From contig CAZVCJ010000013.1 in the NCBI GenBank assembly GCA_964625745.1, forward strand, positions 1 to 41,513: a stretch of 41,513 nt of DNA. The letters are read 5' to 3'. Each line of letters opens with the position of its first letter. Within the stretch, counting starts at the first letter, position 1. Shown piece by piece: positions 9,201 through 14,996 of the stretch. The notes beneath the pieces were generated by a model. The model did not search any database. It was not told the origin of the DNA and saw only the letters and a list, made by a program, of their open reading frames with translations. The DNA is from CAZVCJ01 sp964625745. Its GTDB lineage: Bacteria > Chloroflexota > Anaerolineae > VGOG01. The position numbers and the translations under genes were made by a program.

Positions 9201-10483
9201 TGCTCAACCTGATATCGCGGTGACGAGGCATACATGTCAATGGTGATGGGCGAGCCGCTATCAACGGTAACAGTGGCTACACCAGCATCAGACAACTTAG
9301 GATAGATCAGGGAAACCGCCGTCCCCGTGAAGGTCCAAACCGCAGTGTCGTTTGCAGCGGTGCTAGAGATGACTTCCGTGCCATGATGGGAGAGATGGGT
9401 ACCCGTGGTCCACGAGCCCGATGTTATCACCTCAGTCGCTTCCCCTTCTACAAGGTCATGCGCGAGCGTGGCCCAGGCCTCGCCAGCGGCGCCATTCTCA
9501 TCGGTCGCGAAGAAGCTAACCATAGTGCAGTCGGGAACATATTGGCTAAACTGATCCTCCACCACGGCTTCGAGGACGGAAGTAGAAGTCCCATCCGCCG
9601 CAATCTGATCGGAGTTGGCCGTGACCGTCACGCTGGTAGGCACACTGGCCGTCATTTTAACCGACTTTGTATTGGTTATCATGTACGGGACGGAGGGGTC
9701 ACCGGTAAAAGCGGTCACTGTGGCGTCTTCTGATCCGCATGACAGAATCGTCGAGGTCAGGGTGGCCGTGCCTTGTCCATTCGCGTCAGTCGTGGCCCCG
9801 CAGCGGAAGGCATCAATTCGAATGCAGGTTCCCAATCCAACCGGGGACTGAGTTAAATACCTCACGGTTACAACGTGTGACCCGGAACCCAGGCCAGCAG
9901 TTATCACCCTCTCCGCTGCCATTCTGGTAGCAGCGTACATGTCCACAGTGATAGCTGTGTTGCCATCCACCTGGACCTCAACAAGGCCGCCTTCGGGATC
10001 TTCAACATACAACATGGAAATTGCGGTTGCCGTGAAGGTCCAGCTCAAAGCGGCCTTAGGGTGTGATGTGCCACATGACCTGACATACTGCCCTCCGCTT
10101 GCTCCAGCGTAGCTCTCAGTGATCCAATCGCCGGACGATTTATTCACTGAAGCGCCTTCCGCTTCCGCGTAGCAGATTTGATCAATGGTGCCTAGACTGG
10201 TGGTAAAAGCGAGAAAAGCTCCGGCCACTGTCATGCAGGTCGAATCCCTGACCCTGCCTGTGATGGTCGAATTAGATTGGCCATCGGCCCGGATCTCTTC
10301 CGGAGAAGCGTCCACTAGCACAGTGCTAGGGGGGCCAGCAATCAGGGCCCCGCCACCACTCTCCCCTACATCTTCTTCCAGAGCAGCCGCCGGCCCTGAG
10401 CAAGCCAGCATACCCATCACCAGCACCAGACCAAACATACCAACAATGATACTTAGCACGATCTTCGCCAGTTTTGCTGTCAT
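3206..10483 (-). CDS. Giant secreted protein of about twenty Ig-like (Big_1/invasin-type) repeats with nested jelly-roll modules
   Basis: The protein has 2425 residues, starting at ATG 10483 with GGAGGG upstream. The N-terminus is a signal peptide (hydrophobic residues 8-27, then MLAC, a poor lipobox). Roughly twenty Ig-like units follow, each about 96 residues and opening like TVTLEANPTSILVGG with a DQY(D/G)N turn, as in bacterial Ig-like group 1 domains. Three modules of about 120 residues (about 105-229, 346-466, 786-905) interrupt Ig units. They share W-T-F-T-(G/A)-T-A, VTVD...(I/V)DMY, V...(H)-(V/T)-(I/V)-TV and VDAFRSG-type motifs and look like the jelly-roll carbohydrate-binding-like domain of neighbouring proteins. 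The protein ends YLPTIFKAY. Units in 4656-6200 are nearly identical at the DNA level. It is likely a cell-surface stalk or adhesin; the ligand is unknown. A strong terminator follows. Confidence 0.9.
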   Translation of the reverse strand: MTAKLAKIVLSIIVGMFGLVLVMGMLACSGPAAALEEDVGESGGGALIAGPPSTVLVDASPEEIRADGQSNSTITGRVRDSTCMTVAGAFLAFTTSLGTIDQICYAEAEGASVNKSSGDWITESYAGASGGQYVRSCGTSHPKAALSWTFTATAISMLYVEDPEGGLVEVQVDGNTAITVDMYAATRMAAERVITAGLGSGSHVVTVRYLTQSPVGLGTCIRIDAFRCGATTDANGQGTATLTSTILSCGSEDATVTAFTGDPSVPYMITNTKSVKMTASVPTSVTVTANSDQIAADGTSTSVLEAVVEDQFSQYVPDCTMVSFFATDENGAAGEAWATLAHDLVEGEATEVITSGSWTTGTHLSHHGTEVISSTAANDTAVWTFTGTAVSLIYPKLSDAGVATVTVDSGSPITIDMYASSPRYQVEHVITDTLSFGPHVITVTVGGYTVTGGTDKCVYVDAFRSGTCTSGGTATAELIAGTQAGVVWVEATGVGRQCCETDSVVTDTVPITLTAGDPYTLTITPTDLLITCCNTSTLQFTVTDQYCNVVGAVVPTTLTVDFTSTPYVVFTPTNAAVVVTEGVGSLEVHGWTSGTGTITGTVREFSDATDTSNLTVTASSCHALTVNASPPQIYVTDENTGLLTDFPYTSTTTARVTDRCENPVEDGMVVNFTTNLGSVSPITQTTVNGWVTTTLTSQQISGPTQTATIVVTPTGCSGVTGTTTVVFGRHVHTLTVAAAPKEIVVGGNTSTLTADVKDGFGDPTPNGVMVGFTITPAIASLPYEFVEGEDPTEVITDGWAISTTASHHGGQAIYTNTANAAASWTFTGTAVSLMFCKASDSGVATVTVGSTVVMTIDMYSLSPQYQVEKVITNTLSDGPHTITVTVAGYTVTGGTDTRVYVDAFRSGTTTSGGMATAIATSGSEAGVATIEAAAIGSTITNTAPITITAGNPYTLTIAPENVSITCCVTSTLHFTVTDQYSNVIGEVSPRPVTVCLYCQPDDLVDSWSPGSCVSVADGVGSAEFHGYGAGTGTLKGYCQGSPDVKDALSLTVMAGSPASLAVTREPDTILADGLDSTTITATVKDSCENPVCNSIVTFEADSGTFAPPAATLSITRATNCNGVAVATLTSGCIPGTTNITVTLGSLTATTYVDMVGVAWDMQLVANPTSIQVGGYTSNLTATVSDQFGYPVLDGTEVTFTTSLGSVGSDTTTRTTTDGVATAVLTSSGTAGTATITATVGSGADTVTDMVTVTFEGGPPYTVTLEANPTSIFVGGYTSTLTVTVTDQYTNPVANNTVVTFTTSSGSLGSETITKTTTSGVATAVLTSPNTAGTAFITAAVGSRVGTTTVEFKPDSPYTLTLAAQPMTLTVGETSSLTATVMDQYTNLVGPTVVTFTTNHGTLGSGTLTETTETTADGIATATLTSQVPGTATIIATADTVSDTVDVAFEAGSPYTVTLEANPMSILVGGFTSALTVTAVDQFSNNVADGTSVLFETSLGSLGSVTVTQLTVSGVATATLTSGETAGTAMITATAGSEVATTVVTFTPDVPCTVTLVADPANLTVGETSTLTATVKDQYDNNVADETSVLFETNLGSLGSLTVTKTTAGGVAVAALTSQEPGTATVVATAGTVSDTAGVTFEAGAPYTVTLEADPASILVGGFTSVLTVTAVDQYDNNVADGTSVLFETSLGSVGSVTVTQLTVSGVATATLTSGETAGTAMITATAGSEVATTVVTFTPDVPCTVTLVADPANLTVGETSTLTATVKDQYDNNVADETSVLFETNLGSLGSLTVTKTTAGGVAVAALTSQEPGTATVIATADTVSDTVDVAFEAGPPYTVTLEANPTSILVGGFTSALTVTAVDQFSNNVADGTSVLFETSLGSLGSVTVTQLTVSGVATATLTSGETAGTAMITATAGSEVATTVVTFTPDVPYTITLVADPTSIPIGGFTSDVAATVRDQYDNLVANGTAVTLTTDLGSIGSNSVVKTTVNGVANATLTSELIIGTANVTATSGSAVGQTQVIFTVGAPETVTVESWPPTIEVGGDTATITATATDIGGYLVADDTPVVFTTDFASIGSDTVTKYTTDGVAVATLTSGTTPGVAHVTATSNSKSDTATVKVASGPPFDVQVTADPTDIPIGGATSRITATVKDQYGNNVTNGTNVDFFTTLGSVLPSSSSTDDGTAVTTLTSGIIMGTATVTAISDSEEGSVEVNFTRGSPFYINVVANPTNIALNGHTSNIQATVKDIGGNYVADGTEVTFVTSLGILDSDTESTVGGVAEVVLTSGTVAGTAVITATADSHYHTAGVVFSPDPLHAVTVTADPMAIPANGASTSAVRATVTDQYGNMVADGIGCSFHTSLGTVWPLFDTTFNGVAETTLTSSETTGLAAVTAICGGIPDTIYVSFYVPAFKLYLPTIFKAY
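4656..6200. repeat. Near-identical 576-bp tandem repeats inside the giant Ig-repeat gene
   Basis: Copies begin at 4656, 5232 and 5808, each spanning two Ig-like units (192 codons); the third is partial and diverges after about 6200. Copies 1 and 3 agree in their first half where copy 2 differs, while copies 1 and 2 agree in the second half where copy 3 differs. That mosaic is expected from unequal crossing-over or gene conversion. Confidence 0.9.
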
Positions 10484-10583
10484 TGGATCATTCCCTCCTT
10501 CGTGGGTTCCTCTGCTGTGGCGTTCTTGCTAGAGGACGACGATCTCGGATGAATCACTACTCTTACCAGACAAGCGTAACTCC

Positions 10584-10739
10584 CTAGCTGGCTAATTCAA
10601 AGCAAGACGCCAACGCCAGGCGCTCATAAGCGGCGCCAGGGGTTGGCGTGCATTGATAAACTATGGACACGATATCCGCCGACAGCTCTTTTGGACTCAG
10701 GCAGCTATCAGCATCACACATCGGGCGACTTGTTTTCAT
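10584..10739 (-). CDS. 51-residue small protein between the subtilase and the giant Ig gene
   Basis: This short ORF runs from ATG 10739 to TAG 10584 and has an excellent ribosome binding site (GAGGAGG, 5 bases before ATG). It is Cys-containing, with four Cys at residues 8, 13, 30 and 46. It begins MKTSRPMCDADSC, and the central part (KELSADIVSIVYQC) looks like an ordinary helix-forming protein sequence. No signal peptide or membrane segment is present. Its 3' half carries a 14-bp imperfect hairpin (10608-10648, CGCCAAC...GTTGGCG outer stem, 9-base loop), so the stretch could instead be a structured leader or terminator. I recognise no family. It lies 75 bases after the subtilase and 100 bases before the giant gene, so it is probably in the same transcript. 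Confidence 0.45.
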   Translation of the reverse strand: MKTSRPMCDADSCLSPKELSADIVSIVYQCTPTPGAAYERLALASCFELAS

Positions 10740-10814
10740 ACCAGCCTCCTCGCAAAACGTCAACGACCGCTCGAATCGCTCAGAGTCCGCACATTCTAAA
10801 ATAGCTAATAGAAG

Positions 10815-12479
10815 CTATGATTCTTTGAATAGCAAAGGCAGGTAGTTTCTCCAGCACTGTGTGTAGATGGCGGTTGCGGTGATTATTTTCGGGTTGTTCA
10901 CGTAACTGGTCATGGTGCTGGTAGCGGTAATCGTCGCGGTATAAGGGCCATAGTCTGACAAGCCCCCTGTATTTATGGAGACCGTTACCGAAGATGGCGT
11001 GTTGCCCTCGCAGGGGCTGATAGAAAGCCAGGAAGCTGTCGCTGCGACGCTCCACGTGGAACAGCCTGTATTCGGATTGGTGATCTTCCGTGACGGGGGA
11101 GCACAACCATCACAGACGAGGAAATAAAGGCCATCATCGGGTTCTACTTCAAGGTAGTGGGGCGTTGCCCTCACAGCAGCGCTGGCATCAATTCGTCCGT
11201 AGCCGAATTTGTCATCTCTGCCGGGCTCGCCCAGGTCGACGGCCGTGGACTCGATGATGTCCTCCACCTCGTCGGGCGTCAAAGTGGGGTTAACCGACCA
11301 GATAAGTGCTGCCAATCCCGATACGTGGGCAGCGGCGGCATCAGTGCCCGGGAGCCGCCCGTAGGTGTCTTTGTAGATACCCAAGATGTCAACCCCAGGT
11401 GCGGCGATGTCCACTTTGTCATTGTAGGTTGAGAAATCAGGGTGTCCATCGTCACGGTCAGTGGCAGCGACGGAAACAACGTGATCAAGAGCCGCTGGAT
11501 ATTTATGGGAGCTGTCGAAACTATTCCCTGCAGCAGCAACAACAAGGACACCCCTGGAGTGAGCATAGTTTACCGCGGTCCGCAGCGCCTGGGGGTAGTC
11601 GGAGCCGGTAAGTGCCCAACTTAGGTTTATGATCTTGGCCCCATTATCAGCGGCATATTCGATCCCGCCCGCTATATACCAAAGTTTTAACCACTGATCA
11701 TCGAACACTTTGATGGGCATGATCTCAGCCCCCCAGGATACTCCTGCCATTCCATCACCGTTGTTTGTCATGGCCGCAGCAATACTGGCCATAAAAGTAC
11801 CATGCCAGTAGCCGTCCTGGGGTTCGCCATGCCAATTGACAAAATCCCAGCCATGTACATCGTCTATGTAGCCATTCCCATCATCATCTATCTTATTGTC
11901 CGGTATCTCGTCTGCGTTTGTCCATATCTTATCCTTTAACTCAGGGTGATCAAGGTCAACGCCTGAGTCAACAAAGGCGATAACTACTTTATCGCTGCCA
12001 GTGGTGATGTCCCAGGCGGCGGGGGCTTCAATCTTGAATAGGTTCCACTGAAAAGGGTATTTCGGATCATTGGGCTCGAAATCCAGAGCATGAAGGCCGT
12101 AATGGGGCTCGGCCGCGATAGGGCTTGCAATCTGAACGACGTAATTGGGCTCGACGTACTCCACCAGAGGATTGTGCTTTAGCTCCTCTATCTTCTCTAG
12201 CTCCCGGCCCTTGGGCACGGACAGCAGCACGAGGCCCAGGTTGTCTATCTCATCCAGGATGCTTACGTCTTCAGTGAGGAGCAAAGACTGGATACCAGCT
12301 TGCGAAATGTCCTCTCTGAATTTGACAATGATCTCGCCCGCCTTGAACTCCATCGCGCCATAGGCTGGGTCGGTTGTGGTCGGCATTGGCTCTTCGGCGA
12401 AGGCAAGGCAGGGGAGAAATAGGAAAGGGACAACCAAAAGAAAGTGTAGAATGCGTTTGATCATTAGCGCGCCCTTCAT
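10815..12479 (-). CDS. Subtilisin-like (S8) secreted protein with substituted catalytic Ser, probable pseudo-protease
   Basis: The protein has 554 residues: signal peptide (about 7-28, ending CLAFA), an inhibitor-I9-like propeptide (about 45-117), an S8 domain (about 150-440), a BACON-like beta-sandwich (about 443-540) and a C-terminal RNYLPLLFKES tail. Catalytic Asp171 (FVDSGVD), His226 (WHGTF) and oxyanion Asn319 (AAAGN) are intact. The serine motif, normally GTSMAAPHVAG, reads GTDAAAAHVSG at 378-388, so the nucleophile position is Asp380 (codon GAT). The enzyme is therefore predicted inactive, perhaps a binding protein, unless there is a sequence error. ATG 12479 has GAGGGG upstream; ATG 12464 is an equally possible start. 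A strong promoter lies at 12547-12575. It is probably co-transcribed with the small ORF downstream. Confidence 0.88.
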   Translation of the reverse strand: MKGALMIKRILHFLLVVPFLFLPCLAFAEEPMPTTTDPAYGAMEFKAGEIIVKFREDISQAGIQSLLLTEDVSILDEIDNLGLVLLSVPKGRELEKIEELKHNPLVEYVEPNYVVQIASPIAAEPHYGLHALDFEPNDPKYPFQWNLFKIEAPAAWDITTGSDKVVIAFVDSGVDLDHPELKDKIWTNADEIPDNKIDDDGNGYIDDVHGWDFVNWHGEPQDGYWHGTFMASIAAAMTNNGDGMAGVSWGAEIMPIKVFDDQWLKLWYIAGGIEYAADNGAKIINLSWALTGSDYPQALRTAVNYAHSRGVLVVAAAGNSFDSSHKYPAALDHVVSVAATDRDDGHPDFSTYNDKVDIAAPGVDILGIYKDTYGRLPGTDAAAAHVSGLAALIWSVNPTLTPDEVEDIIESTAVDLGEPGRDDKFGYGRIDASAAVRATPHYLEVEPDDGLYFLVCDGCAPPSRKITNPNTGCSTWSVAATASWLSISPCEGNTPSSVTVSINTGGLSDYGPYTATITATSTMTSYVNNPKIITATAIYTQCWRNYLPLLFKES

Positions 12480-12546
12480 CGGCTCTTCCCCTCTGTCGGC
12501 CGTCTACCAGGAGTTTCTCCACCGGCTCTCTCTTTGCCTGCTTAAA

Positions 12547-12575
12547 ATGATACCATAAGATACCATTTGTGTCAA
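12547..12575 (-). promoter_or_regulatory. Promoter of the subtilase gene, with tandem ATGGTATC repeats
   Basis: On - it reads TTGACA (12575-12570), a 17-base spacer, then TATCAT (12552-12547) with TGG before the -10. The 8-mer ATGGTATC occurs twice, 10 bases apart, between the boxes and over the -10, which could be a repressor site. The leader is about 60 bases. Confidence 0.75.
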
Positions 12576-12617
12576 CAACCAGTTAATAATGACGAGAAAT
12601 ATAACCAGATTGGACGA

Positions 12618-12642
12618 GGGGGAGTAGGCTCCCTACTCCCCC
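12618..12642 (-). terminator. Stem-loop after the 382-residue surface protein gene
   Basis: A perfect 11-bp stem GGGGGAGTAGG / CCTACTCCCCC has a 3-base loop, 46 bases past the stop codon of the upstream gene. No T-tract follows on -, so termination may be weak or factor-assisted; it could also protect the mRNA end. Confidence 0.5.
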
Positions 12643-12688
12643 ATAGGCTCTATCCACTCAAGCTATCCCATTCACTACCGGCTACTCT

Positions 12689-13837
12689 TTAAGATTGACT
12701 CTTGAGCACCAGGGGCAAATAGACTCCATACAAAACCGACCAATTTTCAATACCGTCAACGAACCCGTCTTTCACAACGTGAGTTCTATACGGGCCTGGG
12801 GGAAAGCCAGTGATCCAGGGGTAGGTCACGCTGATGGCCTTCGTCCCTGATCCGGTAAGAGGTATCCTTGAGCCCTCAGGGAGACTGGTATTACCTTCGT
12901 AGACATCTACCCCTACTTCATTTCCTTCCATATCGGAATAGTCGAACACCGCATAGACGATTTGGGTGCGGGGGGGGAATTCGGTCATGTGTGGCCCATC
13001 AGGTGTAATGCTCATGTGAAGGTTCGTGATTTCGCCTGGCCCACCTGGACGCACGTGCCACAGTTGGGAATTACGGATATACTGGCCTGAATATATATTG
13101 GCTGCATAGTCTCCGGCGGGAATGGCGTCCCCGCCATAACTAAGGAGGATACACTCGGTGCCCGCGTCCGTGTATGAGTGAGTCTCATTGCACAAAACAA
13201 CCTCGTTCCAAAAGCGATCGATTCCAACGCAGCTTCCGTCACATGAATTCGTTTGACTGATCACTTTCACGGTTATGGTGTGCAGCTCAGAACTCAAACC
13301 GCTAGTTATTACCGTCCCATATTGCACCCTAGTAGTAGCGCACATGTCCACGGTGATGGGCGTGCGACCATCCACCTGCACCTCGGCAACGCCGCCATCG
13401 GTGTCTTTAACATACGACATTGAAATCGTGTCTGCCGTGGTGGTCGAGGTTAACGTTGCGTTGGGGCTCACCGCTCCACACGCCTTGACGTATTGCTCTC
13501 CGGTTTCCTCAGACCAGGTCACAGTAGTCCAACCGGATGACTTGGTCACCGAAGAGAGTTCCGCCTCCGCATTGAACTTAGGGCCTTCGACGTTGATTCG
13601 CATCTCTTCCCCGTGCATGTCGGAGTAGTCGAAGACCAAATATACGGTCTCCGTGCCAGATGGGAAGAGGTCTATAGGATCGCCGTCGCACGAGTCACTC
13701 AGGCGAAGATTCGTAATCATGCCTTGCTCGTTGGTTGCAAGGGGACTCACCACCTTCGCGCCTACCGCTCCTATCAGCACCACAGTCAACACCAGGGCTA
13801 GAATAGCGGCTACCACTGCTTCTCTTTTCACTTTCAT
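12689..13837 (-). CDS. Secreted two-domain surface protein (DGP-domain family) with nested jelly-roll module
   Basis: The protein has 382 residues; ATG 13837 has AAAGGAG eight bases upstream. The signal peptide spans about residues 8-27 (ends AVGAK). Two copies of a roughly 95-residue domain follow. It is typified by ITNL.(M/L)S, DGP, F..(G/R)T..VY.VFDYSDM.G.E, then TGSGTKAISVT and G.YRTHVVKDG (first copy about 40-265, second about 270-368). The first copy is split at residue 90 by a module of about 124 residues (SGWTTVTW...VDGRTPITVDM...GIDRF) like those in the giant Ig protein. Compared with its paralog at 14997-16349, where the same domain is uninterrupted, this is clearly an insertion. 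The C-terminus is YGVYLPLVLKSQS. It is the last gene of a four-gene operon. Its role is unknown, probably extracellular binding. Confidence 0.85.
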   Translation of the reverse strand: MKVKREAVVAAILALVLTVVLIGAVGAKVVSPLATNEQGMITNLRLSDSCDGDPIDLFPSGTETVYLVFDYSDMHGEEMRINVEGPKFNAEAELSSVTKSSGWTTVTWSEETGEQYVKACGAVSPNATLTSTTTADTISMSYVKDTDGGVAEVQVDGRTPITVDMCATTRVQYGTVITSGLSSELHTITVKVISQTNSCDGSCVGIDRFWNEVVLCNETHSYTDAGTECILLSYGGDAIPAGDYAANIYSGQYIRNSQLWHVRPGGPGEITNLHMSITPDGPHMTEFPPRTQIVYAVFDYSDMEGNEVGVDVYEGNTSLPEGSRIPLTGSGTKAISVTYPWITGFPPGPYRTHVVKDGFVDGIENWSVLYGVYLPLVLKSQS

Positions 13838-13871
13838 TTTTTAGACTCCTTTCGGTTTTGTCAGCCGAATT

Positions 13872-14405
13872 TCACTGCTCGACGGGGTATCCCGCCTCTT
13901 GCCAACGGACGAACTCTACACTCATGGCCTTGACATCACTGAAGCCCTTGTCAAGTAGAAATTGTGCCGCACGGGCACTGTCATCCGGAGAAGTTCAACA
14001 GCGACCACAATAGGTGATTGTTTCTTTATCGCGAGGGAGCTCAGTATAATGGGCTTCCATCTCCTGCTGCCAGGGAATTGAGACCGCGCCTGGAATATGC
14101 CCCCCATCGAAATCCTCTTTGCTGCGCACATCAACGATGACTATGTCCGCCCCAGCGTCCAGCTTCTCCTTCAACTGCTCCAAGCCAATGCGAGGCACGT
14201 CTAATTCCCTATCTGCGACAGCAGGTGAGGTAGAGGGCTCCCATAATTGTCGTATCTGGCGGACGACGGTGGAGCCAAACTGCTGTAGGGTAACTGCTCC
14301 TGGGCCACCGGCCACGGAATATAGTCTGCCCAGCCATACCCCCACCACGAAAACGATCACGATCCCCAGAACGCCCAGTACTTTGTAAATAGCTTGCCTG
14401 GCCAT
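13872..14405 (-). CDS. Membrane-anchored rhodanese-like protein with in-frame UGA, candidate selenoprotein
   Basis: ATG 14405 has AAGGAGGAG just upstream. An N-terminal membrane anchor (about 8-27) precedes a rhodanese domain: VDVRSKEDFDGGHIPGAVSIPW at 91-112, then TYCGRC at 131-136. A UGA follows directly (13997-13995). The same frame continues for 40 more codons as the missing rhodanese C-terminus (SARAAQFLLDKGFSDV, then WQEAGYPVEQ) and stops at 13872. The Cys133 position is the usual catalytic thiol. UGA would make a CxxC-U site. A short SECIS-like hairpin lies at the right distance. Read through, the gap to the next gene is 34 bases, matching the tight operon; without it the gap is 157. 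UGA acts as a normal stop elsewhere here (aroA, aroKB), so the code is not altered. Otherwise this is a recent nonsense mutation or a sequencing error. Confidence 0.65.
13964..13978 (-). promoter_or_regulatory. SECIS-like hairpin downstream of the rhodanese UGA
   Basis: On - the sequence is GTGCC-CGTGC-GGCAC: a perfect 5-bp stem with a 5-base loop whose second base is G. The stem begins 16 bases after the UGA and the loop 21 bases after it. This fits the loose published description of bacterial SECIS elements (small stem, G near the start of the loop, about 16-37 bases from UGA). The stem is short and such hairpins arise by chance, so this only supports, and does not prove, recoding. Confidence 0.35.
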
Positions 14406-14430
14406 CAAGTCTCCTCCTTGGGAAGAATAG

Positions 14431-14958
14431 CTAACGGGCTGCCAGCACTCGATAAATAGCCCAGGCAACAAGTATGATCAGCAGTATTGCAGCGGCCGGG
14501 ACAGCAAAACCCTTCACCTGGCTGTATATCTCGGCCATGGGTGGTGTTGTTGTTGGCGTGGCCACAGGCTGTGCTACCGGCTCGCCAACATCCCATATTG
14601 TGGTCCTGGCTACGTACTCACCAAGGTAAAGATTGGTAACATACCGGCCATCGGGAAAGTACCCATCACCGGTCGTAGTCGCCACGGACTCTGTCCCAGA
14701 CCCAGTGTAGTCTTGGGTCTGCTCGAAGAGAATGCTGCCATAATTGTCATAGACTCTTACTGTTATCGGCTCCCCCGCCATGTCGGCGTACTCGAAGATA
14801 GCATAGACGACGGTTATACCTGAGGAAAACTGGGTCATGGCCGGCCCATCGGGGGTATCGCTCAGATGGGCGGTAGGCACGTCTCCCTGAGCCACAGCGA
14901 TACTGGCTAGCAAGATGGTCAAGGAAAGGGCTATAGCGATAGGAACAAGACGTTTCAT
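14431..14958 (-). CDS. Small secreted/anchored protein with one DGP-type domain
   Basis: The protein has 175 residues from ATG 14958. A signal peptide (about 4-23, ending IAVAQG) precedes one copy of the domain repeated in its two neighbours (AHLSDTPDGPAMTQF, VVYAIFEYADMAGEPITVRVYD, DYTGSGTESVATT, PDGRYVTNLYLGEYV), ending about residue 125. A Thr/Pro-rich linker and one membrane segment (VPAAAILLIILVAWAIY) with a short basic tail LAAR complete it. The topology is therefore an extracellular domain held by a C-terminal anchor. It lies 38 bases after the larger paralog and 25 bases before the rhodanese. It is the smallest member of the family here. Function is unknown. Confidence 0.8.
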   Translation of the reverse strand: MKRLVPIAIALSLTILLASIAVAQGDVPTAHLSDTPDGPAMTQFSSGITVVYAIFEYADMAGEPITVRVYDNYGSILFEQTQDYTGSGTESVATTTGDGYFPDGRYVTNLYLGEYVARTTIWDVGEPVAQPVATPTTTPPMAEIYSQVKGFAVPAAAILLIILVAWAIYRVLAAR

Positions 14959-14996
14959 TGGTTCACACTCCTTTTACAAGATAGTTTGGGGAAGAA

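Noticed and set aside
10560..10680. Possible c-di-GMP or other riboswitch upstream of the giant gene
   Set aside because: The conserved core bases of known classes are not present; only a hairpin inside the small ORF is seen.
13872..14405. Altered genetic code (UGA as Trp or Gly) as explanation of the rhodanese UGA
   Set aside because: UGA ends aroA, aroKB and the propeller lipoprotein at sensible places, so it is a normal stop in this genome.
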